DNA from: Euryarchaeota archaeon UBA346
GTDB taxonomy: Archaea; Thermoplasmatota; E2; DHVEG-1
Direction of reading: 5' to 3'
Assembly (NCBI GenBank): GCA_002496355.1
Contig: DAJP01000080.1
Location: forward strand, 1 to 5,615
DNA length: 5,615 nt
A program made the position numbers and the translations under genes. This document shows positions 1 to 5,324 of the stretch, piece by piece. How positions within the stretch are numbered: position 1 is the first letter of the stretch; each line of letters starts with the position of its first letter. The notes below the pieces were generated by a model that was given only the letters and a program-made list of their open reading frames with translations, was not told the DNA's origin and made no database searches.

Positions 1-38
1 AAAAAAAAGAAAAAGAGGGGGAGTGGTTATTTCACTCC
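1..38 (-). terminator. Hairpin plus U-tract terminator of the secreted-protein gene
   Basis: Read on the minus strand, GGAGTG (38-33) pairs perfectly with CACTCC (25-20) around a 7-base loop that contains the TAA stop codon. It is followed by CCCTC and then the T-rich run TTTTTCTTTTTTTT reaching the window edge. The T-run alone fits an archaeal oligo-U terminator. The perfect 6-bp stem directly before it gives the layout of a bacterial intrinsic terminator. The stem is short, so the hairpin's contribution is uncertain. Confidence 0.65.
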
Positions 39-1322
39 AAGGACGAAGACAAGCAGGACCATTCCTGATGCGGTGGTCTCAACATCACCAACCAATGCGG
101 TGATACCGGTCTTGCCGAACCCGACTACCATATCTTTTATGGTAAATGATTCGCCAGGTGCTAATGCATCGATGGTCCCTGATTTTGCTTTTCCAACAAA
201 GATCAGCTTACCATCCAGGTTGAGGCTCCAGGCGATGTCCGTCAGATTTGCTGTCCCCGTGTTCTTCACTACAACAGACACGCCAAACCCGCCTTTAATG
301 GTGACGGTGAGTGGTGGTGCTGCGACGGTGAAGTCTTGGCTCTTCTCAGTCTCAATGTTTCCCGCGATATCAGTGGAGTAGAAATAAACAGTATGGTCTC
401 CAGGGACAGTGACCTGTACGGGTGCGGTATATGTCGCGAAGGTGCCATCATCAATCTTGTAGAAGGTGTGGTTGACACCAGACATATCATCGGTCGCGGT
501 CAACGTGATAGTCACCGGGTTTTCCCCAGTTATTGCACAGGTGGTGACTGGTGGAGTGTCATCAGTAGCTTCGCCGCCAAAGAGCTGGAAGTTCAGATCA
601 TGGGGAAGTGGATTAGGATCTCCACCCGCGACTAATAATGTCATAATCGTCGCCCAATCTGTGTAACCCCAATATACTCCTTTGAACATTGCTTCATGAA
701 GGAGAATTGGACTCTGTGAACTATTGTGTCGGCACCAGGAACCTTGTGGATAGGTATTTGGTGTTTGAATCGCATGAATCGTGATCCAATACGTTGTGTC
801 CGCGGTGAATGTTATCGGCTCGGGGAGATCACAAGAATAGTTAGCAGTCCAATACGTATTTCCGTTATCCGGGCGCGTGTAATTGAACCAAAAACTTCGA
901 GTGATCGATGCGTCAGATATAGTTTGGTTATAAATCTCTGTACCTGGCGTGGTTCCAGCACCGTTGTCCGTCCAGAAGACAATGTTCCAGTCCCAGTGGT
1001 AGTCTTTTTGGCCTTCTGCTAATTGACACTGGAAATATCCTCCTTGCCAGGCTATACTCGTGACTGTTTGTTCTGTAGTCAGCTGAAAATCATCGGCAGG
1101 GAAGGCAGTCCCTTCGGTTCTCACCGTGGCTACAATGATTCCACCACGTGACCCAGCCACGCCCAACACGTTATCCCAAACTAAGTCTCGATATGTTGAT
1201 GTTTGGGGTTGATTTACCGATTCATGTGTGTTTGTATTTGCTAATACGACACTTGATGATGCTACCATCAGTGCCATAAGGAGCAAAACGACAGCCTGTT
1301 TTATGATATTATTTTGCTTCAT
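27..1322 (-). CDS. Secreted beta-sandwich protein with Ig-like and CARDB-like domains
   Basis: The 431-residue product is probably exported and surface-associated; its function is not recognised. Residues 1-28 form a signal peptide: a KQNNIIKQ basic start, a hydrophobic stretch VVLLLMALMV, then ASSSVVLA. Residues about 45-250 look like a jelly-roll domain (WDNVLG near the start, then DWNIVFWTDNGAGTTPGT and DLNFQLFG), a pattern I know from secreted bacterial and archaeal proteins. Residues about 253-334 are an Ig-like/OmpL47-type module (DDTPPVTT, ATDDMSGV, YFYSTDIAGNIE). Residues about 337-431 resemble a CARDB-like domain (VVKNTGTANLTDIAWSL) and end in the short hydrophobic tail MVLLVFVLGVK. 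Six N-X-S/T sequons (N132, N147, N161, N200, N284, N359) and four cysteines are present. An in-frame ATG lies 14 codons upstream, but the GGAGG at 1336-1332 and the signal peptide favour 1322. It is divergent from the ABC operon. The domain names rest on pattern recognition only. Confidence 0.85.
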   Translation of the reverse strand: MKQNNIIKQAVVLLLMALMVASSSVVLANTNTHESVNQPQTSTYRDLVWDNVLGVAGSRGGIIVATVRTEGTAFPADDFQLTTEQTVTSIAWQGGYFQCQLAEGQKDYHWDWNIVFWTDNGAGTTPGTEIYNQTISDASITRSFWFNYTRPDNGNTYWTANYSCDLPEPITFTADTTYWITIHAIQTPNTYPQGSWCRHNSSQSPILLHEAMFKGVYWGYTDWATIMTLLVAGGDPNPLPHDLNFQLFGGEATDDTPPVTTCAITGENPVTITLTATDDMSGVNHTFYKIDDGTFATYTAPVQVTVPGDHTVYFYSTDIAGNIETEKSQDFTVAAPPLTVTIKGGFGVSVVVKNTGTANLTDIAWSLNLDGKLIFVGKAKSGTIDALAPGESFTIKDMVVGFGKTGITALVGDVETTASGMVLLVFVLGVK

Positions 1323-1331
1323 ATTTTTTTG

Positions 1332-1336
1332 CCTCC
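1332..1336 (-). promoter_or_regulatory. Shine-Dalgarno site of the secreted-protein gene
   Basis: GGAGG on the minus strand lies 9 nt before the ATG at 1322. It decides the start in favour of MKQNN over the ATG at 1364, which would put the site inside the coding region and add a non-signal-like N-terminus. Confidence 0.75.
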
Positions 1337-1367
1337 TTCCAAATCTATATATTAATAACAACAAGTC

Positions 1368-1380
1368 CTATAAAAATATT
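1368..1380 (-). promoter_or_regulatory. TATA box for the secreted-protein gene
   Basis: Minus-strand AATATTTTTATAG has its core ATTTTTATA centred near 1373. A start about 26 nt downstream, near 1347, would give a roughly 25-nt leader holding the GGAGG site. On the plus strand the same bases read CTATAAAAATA, also a good TATA sequence, so the element could serve both divergent transcripts. It would give the ABC operon a leader of nearly 90 nt. Confidence 0.5.
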
Positions 1381-1431
1381 TCTTTCCCCATACCCCTGGG
1401 AGAACATTATGTTCAGCCGGATTCCAATAAA

Positions 1432-1457
1432 CCTAAATAGCCCCCTAGAATATATGA
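1432..1457 (+). promoter_or_regulatory. Candidate promoter of the ABC transporter operon
   Basis: Two AT-rich candidates lie close to the gene. CCTAAATAG (1432-1440) predicts a start near 1463 and a leader that keeps the GAGGAG site. GAATATATGA (1448-1457) predicts a start near 1478 and an almost leaderless transcript without that site. The stronger-looking CTATAAAAATA at 1368 is a third option. The sequence alone does not choose between them. Confidence 0.35.
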
Positions 1458-1469
1458 CCAAAAAACCAT

Positions 1470-1475
1470 GAGGAG
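1470..1475 (+). promoter_or_regulatory. Shine-Dalgarno site deciding the ABC ATPase start
   Basis: GAGGAG lies 10 nt before the ATG at 1486. The earlier in-frame ATG at 1468 overlaps this site and has no purine-rich site of its own, so 1486 is the preferred start. The choice changes only six residues. Confidence 0.5.
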
Positions 1476-1485
1476 CAAACCAACT

Positions 1486-2547
1486 ATGGTCTCACAAACC
1501 GTGAAATGCCCATCCTGTAAAACAATCATGATAATCACAGGGGAACCTGGTGAAAAAACATCAATCACCTGTCCCTCTTGCGAGCAAAAAGGAGTCTTTA
1601 CCATACCCGGGGAGAAAAGCACAGCACCCACGCTCTCACAGCAGACAGCAATTGAGGTGTCTGGTCTGAGAAAAACCTATAATCATGTCCCCGCGGTCGA
1701 TAACGTCTCCTTCAGCGTCAATAAAGGGGAGATCTTCGGATTCCTCGGGCCGAACGGCGCGGGGAAGACCACGACCATTAAATCCATCCTTGATTTGATT
1801 CATGCGGATGCAGGGAGTATCACCATCAACGGCATCGATGTCCGCACCCGGGGAAAAGAAGCAAAGAAATACGTCGGTTACATGCCGGAGAAAGTCGCGT
1901 TCTATGATAATCTCACCGCGATTCAGAACATGAATTTCTACGCTGAGATTAAACATGCCTCAAAACAGGAATGCGTCAGCCTCATCAACGAGCTAGGTCT
2001 TGGTGACACCGGTAAAAAACGGGTCGGGAAGTTCTCCAAAGGCATGCTGCAGCGGCTGGGCATGGCACGAGCTTTGCTCGGCAGTCCACCGATCCTCATC
2101 CTTGATGAACCAAGTGGAGGACTAGATCCTCGTGGGGTCGTCCTCATCCGTGACAAGATACTGGAGATGAAAAAGAAAGGCACCACGATCTTCGTCTCAT
2201 CCCATATTCTCAGTGAGATCCAGGAGATCTGCGACAGGGTCGGCATCATCAACAAAGGAGTCCTGGTCGCCCAGGATAGCGTTGAAAGCCTCAGCAAGAA
2301 ACTCAACCTGAAACCTCAGATGAGCATCACCCTGGATAAACTATCACCCGCTGTTGAGGATGCAGTACGAAACCTCCCTGGTGTAGAACATGTAGTAAGC
2401 AAGGGAAACACCCTGGAAATCATCTGTGACGGGGCGATGAAAGCAAAAGTCATCCTCGCCATCACCAACGCGGGAGCCAACATCCAGAACCTACAGACCA
2501 AGGAACCGTCTCTTGAGGAAGTCTTCATGCGGTACACGGAGGCCTAA
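1486..2547 (+). CDS. ABC transporter ATP-binding protein, NosF-like, with N-terminal zinc ribbon
   Basis: This is the nucleotide-binding subunit of an ABC-2 type transporter. It should sit on the cytoplasmic face and power the permease encoded directly downstream. Numbering from 1486 (353 residues): a zinc ribbon with CPSC at 8-11 and CPSC at 29-32; a short linker; then the ATPase domain from about residue 56. Walker A GPNGAGKT is at 88-95, the Q-loop region GYMPEK has Glu where Gln is usual, the signature FSKGM is at 183-187, Walker B ILILDE ends at D207-E208, the D-loop is SGGLD, and the switch is H240 (SSHIL). After about residue 275 comes a C-terminal regulatory domain ending in PSLEEVF, a common ending for this ABC-2 ATPase group. 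All catalytic motifs are intact. The zinc ribbon is an addition to the usual layout of about 310 residues. NosF-like is inferred mainly from the permease partner; the substrate is unknown. Alternative start: 1468. Confidence 0.92.
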   Translation: MVSQTVKCPSCKTIMIITGEPGEKTSITCPSCEQKGVFTIPGEKSTAPTLSQQTAIEVSGLRKTYNHVPAVDNVSFSVNKGEIFGFLGPNGAGKTTTIKSILDLIHADAGSITINGIDVRTRGKEAKKYVGYMPEKVAFYDNLTAIQNMNFYAEIKHASKQECVSLINELGLGDTGKKRVGKFSKGMLQRLGMARALLGSPPILILDEPSGGLDPRGVVLIRDKILEMKKKGTTIFVSSHILSEIQEICDRVGIINKGVLVAQDSVESLSKKLNLKPQMSITLDKLSPAVEDAVRNLPGVEHVVSKGNTLEIICDGAMKAKVILAITNAGANIQNLQTKEPSLEEVFMRYTEA

Positions 2548-2549
2548 GT

Positions 2550-3395
2550 ATGCAAACCAGCATCATCTACAGCATCGCGAAAAAAGAAATCATGGATAAC
2601 GTACGAAACAAATGGATCATCCTGGTCGCAGCCATGTTTGCGATCCTGACCCTGGTCGTCTCCTATTTCGGTAGCCTGGGGACCAGCGGATGGCAGAACC
2701 TGGGTAACACGATCTCAGGGATGACCGAGCTAGGTTCTTTCTTAATCTCCATTGTTGCTTTTATGTTGGGGTACGCCACGATCATCGGGGAGATAGAGCG
2801 TGGCTCGATGAGCGCAATGCTCTCCTTATCTGCGAACCGGTTTGAGATCGTCGTCGGTAAATGGCTCGGCCTGGGGGCAGTATTGTGTTTCACGATCCTG
2901 GTCGGCTATGGATTCGCTGGACTGCTCATTGCACTGAACGTCTCCAACGTCGACATCCTGGAATATCTCGCATTCATTGGACTGACCATGCTCTTCGGAC
3001 TGGTGTTTCTCACGGTCGCGATCTGTTTTTCCACCATCTTTGCGAAACGATCCACTGCTTTGGGGGGAGCGATCTTCCTGTGGTTCCTGTTCAACATCAT
3101 TCTCCCCATTGTGTTTGTCGGGCTGCTCATGACCACTATCGATTTCTCAGAAATCACCATGACATCAACGATCACTGCACCGGACTGGTACTTCGTGCTG
3201 AATCTGTTCAACCCGATCTCGGTGTATTCGACATTGATCACTCTCGCGATTGGACCAGTGCAGACCAGCACCGGCTCAGGGTTCATCCCTAACCCCTCAT
3301 GGTACTCCACTGGTTTGCTCTTAACCATCCTTGTGGTCTGGATCATCGTGTTCTTCATCCTGTCAGTCTGGAGGTTCCAACGCAAAGACATATGA
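2550..3395 (+). CDS. ABC-2 type permease, NosY-like
   Basis: This is the membrane subunit that pairs with the ATPase just upstream. The 281-residue protein has six likely helices, at about 22-41, 61-80, 103-129, 138-160, 171-194 and 255-274. The N-terminus KKEIMDNVRNKW precedes helix 1. After helix 2 comes GYATIIGEIERGSMSAMLSL...GKWLG, which matches from memory the conserved E..G....LLL....R..L..GKFLG region of NosY permeases and related ABC2 membrane proteins. NosY itself has about 276 residues and six helices. A soluble loop at about 195-253 probably faces outward and the tail WRFQRKDI faces the cytoplasm. The ATG follows the ATPase stop by 2 nt, with GGAGG (2538-2542) 7 nt upstream inside the end of that gene, so translation is probably coupled. 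NosD, a nitrous oxide reductase and a copper lipoprotein are absent here, so a copper-site maturation role is not supported; an exporter or membrane-remodelling role is equally possible. Confidence 0.9.
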   Translation: MQTSIIYSIAKKEIMDNVRNKWIILVAAMFAILTLVVSYFGSLGTSGWQNLGNTISGMTELGSFLISIVAFMLGYATIIGEIERGSMSAMLSLSANRFEIVVGKWLGLGAVLCFTILVGYGFAGLLIALNVSNVDILEYLAFIGLTMLFGLVFLTVAICFSTIFAKRSTALGGAIFLWFLFNIILPIVFVGLLMTTIDFSEITMTSTITAPDWYFVLNLFNPISVYSTLITLAIGPVQTSTGSGFIPNPSWYSTGLLLTILVVWIIVFFILSVWRFQRKDI

Positions 3396-3407
3396 GCCCC
3401 CATAAGA

Positions 3408-3417
3408 CTTATAAATA
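3408..3417 (+). promoter_or_regulatory. TATA box of the rpl18e operon
   Basis: CTTATAAATA is a near-ideal archaeal TATA box, 12 nt after the permease stop. It predicts transcription from about 3438-3443, roughly 20 nt before the ATG at 3462. It therefore also argues against the in-frame ATG at 3417, which lies within the TATA element. Confidence 0.75.
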
Positions 3418-3461
3418 TGACTTTGTTTTCCTACCATTCATCAACACTGGGGAACCAGCTT

Positions 3462-3827
3462 ATGGCACGACACATTGAAAAGACAAACCCGGCGCTTATC
3501 AGCCTGATTGCGGATTTGAAAAAATCAGCCTATGAGAACAAGGCGCCCATCTGGAAAGATATCGCAGAGCGATTAGAAAAACCACATCGGAACTGGTCTG
3601 AGGTCAATTTACATCGTATTGACTTATATGTTCATGAGAAAGAAACCGCGTTAATACCTGGGAAAGTACTGTCTCCAGGGAAATTGACGAAGAAGGTCTC
3701 CATCGCAGCCTGGTCGTTCTCAGAGAAAGCTCATGAGAAGATCAAGAAAGCAGGTGGTAAGGCCCTCACCATTGAAGAACTCTTGAAGAACAATCCGAAA
3801 GGAAAAGACATAAGGATCGTGGGATAA
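3462..3827 (+). CDS. rpl18e: Large-subunit ribosomal protein L18e
   Basis: This structural protein of the archaeal 50S subunit belongs to the L15/L18e fold and has 121 residues, the usual size. Recognisable stretches are K.N..L..LI..LK near the N-terminus, PIWKDIAERLEKPHR with EVNLHRI (29-53), LIPGKVLSPGKL..KVSIAAWSFSEKA..KI..AGG (about 64-99), and the ending NPKGKDIRIVG. The ATG at 3462 gives MARHIEK. An earlier in-frame ATG at 3417 would add 15 residues with no L18e similarity and lies upstream of the expected transcription start. GGGGAA (3449-3454) lies 7 nt upstream as a weak ribosome site. It is the first gene of the ribosomal/polymerase operon and ends 2 nt before rpl13. Confidence 0.96.
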   Translation: MARHIEKTNPALISLIADLKKSAYENKAPIWKDIAERLEKPHRNWSEVNLHRIDLYVHEKETALIPGKVLSPGKLTKKVSIAAWSFSEKAHEKIKKAGGKALTIEELLKNNPKGKDIRIVG

Positions 3828-3829
3828 CT

Positions 3830-4252
3830 ATGGTTACTATCATTGACTCGGAAGGCGCAGTCCTCGGACGATTATGTACTGCGGTTGCAAAACGGCTCCT
3901 GAATGGCGAAGAGATCGTCATCGTGAACAGCGAAAAAGCGATTGTGACTGGGAAGAAAACCATGATTAAGGAGCATTATAAACATGAACGAGAGGTCGGA
4001 ACCTATCGGAAAGGTCCGTTTTATCCTCGTATGCCTGATCGGATTTTAAAGCGCTGTGTTCGCGGGATGATCCCGTATCAAGAGCCACATGGCAGGACAG
4101 CGTTTAAAAGACTGAAATGCTATATCGGGGTGCCAAAGGAGTTCAAAGGGCAACCCTTTGAGAAGATCAGCGCTGCTGAGAAACATCCTGCTGATTTTAT
4201 GACGTTACAAGAAATCGCACAATTCCTAGGAGCGAACATTCACTATGAGTAA
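3830..4252 (+). CDS. rpl13: Large-subunit ribosomal protein L13
   Basis: The 140-residue uL13 protein is an rRNA-binding component of the 50S subunit. The N-terminal half has [21 protein letters not shown] and [16 protein letters not shown], typical of the family. The archaeal/eukaryotic signature [19 protein letters not shown] (62-80) is followed by [15 protein letters not shown]. Length is normal for archaea. Only 2 nt separate it from rpl18e, and its last 8 nt overlap rps9 (stop inside ATGAGTAA), pointing to coupled translation. The ribosome site is weak (AAGGAT, 12 nt upstream). Confidence 0.97.
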   Translation: MVTIIDSEGAVLGRLCTAVAKRLLNGEEIVIVNSEKAIVTGKKTMIKEHYKHEREVGTYRKGPFYPRMPDRILKRCVRGMIPYQEPHGRTAFKRLKCYIGVPKEFKGQPFEKISAAEKHPADFMTLQEIAQFLGANIHYE

Positions 4253-4649
4253 GAAAGTCGTCAATACCACCGGGAAGCGGAAAACCTCTGTTGCGAAAGC
4301 AACGGTCATGAAAGGAGCTGGTCGTGTCCGGATTAACAATATCCCTGTTGAGTTTTATGAGCCTGCGATCGCTCGATGGAAGATCATGGAGCCACTGAAG
4401 CTTGCGGAGCATCATGCGAGCACCGTTGATATCGACATCAACGTGCATGGTGGTGGGTTCATGAGTCAAGCTAACGCGGTGAGAACCGCGATTGCGAAGG
4501 GTCTGGTGGAGTACACCGCTGACCCAGCATTACGACTTCAATTCCTTGGGTATGATCGAGATTTGCTCGTGAGCGACTCACGGATTAAGGAAAGTAAGAA
4601 GCCTCTCGGGCGTGGTGCTCGGAAGAAGAGGCAGAAATCATACAGGTGA
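4245..4649 (+). CDS. rps9: Small-subunit ribosomal protein S9
   Basis: The 134-residue uS9 protein lies in the 30S head; its C-terminal tail reaches toward the P-site tRNA. The N-terminus [13 protein letters not shown], the signature [19 protein letters not shown] (69-87), RDLLVSDSR and the very basic ending [12 protein letters not shown] are diagnostic, and the invariant terminal Arg is present. The start overlaps the end of rpl13 by 8 nt, with AGGAG at 4228-4232 somewhat far upstream (12 nt), consistent with coupling to rpl13 termination. Its last codon and stop form part of the rpoN Shine-Dalgarno site. Confidence 0.97.
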   Translation: MSKKVVNTTGKRKTSVAKATVMKGAGRVRINNIPVEFYEPAIARWKIMEPLKLAEHHASTVDIDINVHGGGFMSQANAVRTAIAKGLVEYTADPALRLQFLGYDRDLLVSDSRIKESKKPLGRGARKKRQKSYR

Positions 4650-4650
4650 T
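4644..4650 (+). promoter_or_regulatory. Shine-Dalgarno site of rpoN
   Basis: AGGTGAT perfectly complements an ATCACCT anti-Shine-Dalgarno core and lies 5 nt before a GTG start. It is embedded in the last codon and stop of rps9. It supports the non-ATG start and coupling with rps9. Confidence 0.7.
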
Positions 4651-4655
4651 GTAGG

Positions 4656-4880
4656 GTGATTATCCCAGTCCGATGTTTTACCTGCGGGAAAGTGGTTTCC
4701 TCATTGTACGAGGAGTACAAGAAACGTTGTGAGGTTTACCAAAAAGCAGTTGCTGCTGGTGAGAAACCAAAGGAGACGCCACAAGAGATCCTGGACAGCC
4801 TTGATGTGGAGCGGTACTGTTGTCGACGGATGATCATCTCCCAGGTGGATTTACTGAAAGAAGCAGCGCCGTACGAATAA
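4656..4880 (+). CDS. rpoN: DNA-directed RNA polymerase subunit N (RPB10 homologue)
   Basis: This small zinc-binding assembly subunit of the archaeal RNA polymerase contacts the RpoD/RpoL platform, as RPB10 does in eukaryotes. The 74-residue product has the diagnostic MIIPVRCFTCGKVV with C7 and C10, and YCCRRM with C55 and C56, together the four zinc ligands. It is longer than the roughly 65 residues of many archaeal homologues because the linker between helix 1 and the CC motif is extended (about residues 27-45, AVAAGEKPKETPQ). From memory, Thermoplasma has a similar long linker and a similar RRMIIS.VDL ending. The start is GTG, set by the strong AGGTGAT site. It is the last gene of the operon; rpoK, which often follows, is absent. 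Confidence 0.97.
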   Translation: MIIPVRCFTCGKVVSSLYEEYKKRCEVYQKAVAAGEKPKETPQEILDSLDVERYCCRRMIISQVDLLKEAAPYE

Positions 4881-4898
4881 GTCACTTCGATTCACATC

Positions 4899-4922
4899 AA
4901 AAAAATTTTTTTTCTTTTTTTT
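4899..4922. terminator. Bidirectional oligo-T terminator between convergent genes
   Basis: A7 (4899-4905), T8 (4906-4913), C, T8 (4915-4922). On the plus strand the two T8 runs lie 25 nt after the rpoN stop. On the minus strand the A7 run becomes T7 just after the stop of the small membrane protein gene. Oligo-T runs of this length terminate archaeal RNA polymerase without a hairpin, so one element can serve both transcripts. Confidence 0.7.
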
Positions 4923-5085
4923 ATGTGTTTGTTTTTTTCATGACGTATCGGTACAGACTGATGATCGTCATGGTGAATAATCCTGCCACGAACCCGAGAA
5001 GTGCGTATGTTATTGTTGTCATGGATATCGCCTGCGCTCTTGTATGAGGATCAAGTGCTTGTGGATCGTCATGGTCGTCTGTCAC
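4921..5085 (-). CDS. Small single-helix membrane protein, hypothetical
   Basis: This is a 54-codon minus-strand ORF from GTG at 5085, or 33 codons from ATG at 5022. The N-terminal 21 residues are acidic and His-rich (VTDDHDDPQALDPHTRAQ). They are followed by one clear membrane helix, TYALLGFVAGLFTMTIISLY, and a basic tail RYVMKKTNT, so the tail should be cytoplasmic and the acidic segment outside. The amphipathic pattern is unlike a random frame. The GTG start has GGAG only 2 nt upstream, which is too close; the ATG at 5022 has a weak AGGCGAT. A good minus-strand TATA box lies at 5148-5138 and an oligo-T stop follows. The family is not recognised; small accessory subunits of membrane complexes have this shape, but nothing nearby names a partner. 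Start uncertain. Confidence 0.5.
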   Translation of the reverse strand: MTDDHDDPQALDPHTRAQAISMTTITYALLGFVAGLFTMTIISLYRYVMKKTNT

Positions 5086-5137
5086 CTCTCCAACACCATA
5101 ATGACATATAATATCATGATATTTATTATCAGTGCTT

Positions 5138-5148
5138 CTATTTATAGC
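5138..5148 (-). promoter_or_regulatory. TATA box for the small membrane protein gene
   Basis: Minus-strand GCTATAAATAG is a strong archaeal TATA match centred near 5143. It predicts a transcript starting at about 5117, 31 nt before the GTG at 5085. An ATG sits at 5117 itself, which is discussed as a possible leaderless upstream ORF. Confidence 0.55.
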
Positions 5149-5190
5149 TTTCCTGACAAAATATCAAGGACCATCATGCCTCATCGCAAA

Positions 5191-5201
5191 GAATATAATA
5201 G
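5191..5201 (+). promoter_or_regulatory. TATA box for the candidate PIP-box microprotein
   Basis: GAATATAATAG is centred near 5196 and predicts transcription from about 5222. That would produce a leader of about 14 nt holding the GGGGTGA site. It diverges from the minus-strand TATA box at 5148-5138, so about 90 nt carry two back-to-back promoters. Confidence 0.45.
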
Positions 5202-5222
5202 ACCACCGCATTCCATTTAAAT

Positions 5223-5229
5223 GGGGTGA
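5223..5229 (+). promoter_or_regulatory. Shine-Dalgarno site of the PIP-box microprotein
   Basis: GGGGTGA matches the AGGTGA core at all but one base and lies 6 nt before the ATG at 5236. It favours 5236 over the in-frame ATG at 5230, which directly abuts the site. The TGA at 5227-5229 closes the frame upstream. Confidence 0.5.
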
Positions 5230-5235
5230 ATGTGG

Positions 5236-5307
5236 ATGCAAAAAACATTACTCGATTTCTTCGACCTTGAGGCAGAAAAAAAACGAAAGACCTCGCTCGC
5301 AAAATAA
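5236..5307 (+). CDS. Candidate 23-residue PCNA-interacting (PIP-box) microprotein
   Basis: The ORF encodes M, then QKTLLDFF, then DLEAEKKRKTSLAK. Residues 2-9 fit the canonical PIP box Q-x-x-(L/I/M)-x-x-(F/Y)-(F/Y) exactly, the motif by which DNA polymerases, FEN1, RFC and other proteins dock on the archaeal and eukaryotic sliding clamp PCNA. A charged, lysine-rich tail follows, as is common next to PIP boxes. The ORF has a TATA box (5191-5201), a good Shine-Dalgarno site (5223-5229), an in-frame stop just upstream, so it is not the visible end of a longer reading frame, and a T7 tract 11 nt after its stop. If expressed it could bind PCNA and compete with other clamp clients; that role is inference. 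The tail lies in A-rich DNA, so the lysines are weak evidence. Chance occurrence or a gene remnant are alternatives. Confidence 0.45.
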   Translation: MQKTLLDFFDLEAEKKRKTSLAK

Positions 5308-5324
5308 AAAAAACATATTTTTTT
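5306..5324. terminator. Bidirectional oligo-T terminator
   Basis: A8 (5306-5313), CATA, then T7 (5318-5324). On the plus strand T7 follows the microprotein stop. On the minus strand A8 reads as T8, 18 nt after the stop of the right-edge gene. The element lies between two convergent reading frames, just as the tract at 4899-4922 does. Confidence 0.55.

Noticed and set aside
726..1022. 98-codon plus-strand frame opposite the secreted-protein gene
   Set aside because: The minus-strand gene has a signal peptide, domains, a ribosome site and a terminator. The plus frame has none of these.
2861..3292. 143-codon plus-strand frame inside the permease gene
   Set aside because: It is an alternative frame of the permease, rich in His, Arg and Cys with no recognisable motif.
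2906..3403. 165-codon minus-strand open frame opposite the permease gene
   Set aside because: It is antisense to a well-supported six-helix permease, and its translation shows no domain or helix pattern. It is a shadow of codon composition.
3417..3461. N-terminal extension of L18e from ATG 3417
   Set aside because: It overlaps the TATA box and would lie upstream of the predicted transcription start. L18e proteins begin at the MARHIEK-like position.
4820..5047. 75-codon plus-strand frame starting inside rpoN
   Set aside because: It crosses the A7T8CT8 terminator (the Phe run comes from the T tract) and its hydrophobic part is the complement of the minus-strand helix.
4976..5069. 16-codon minus-strand ORF (MTIHKHLILIQERRRYP) whose TGA overlaps the ATG at 5022
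   Set aside because: Its ATGA overlap looks like coupling, but the frame lies inside the better-supported acidic extension of the small membrane protein and has no independent evidence.
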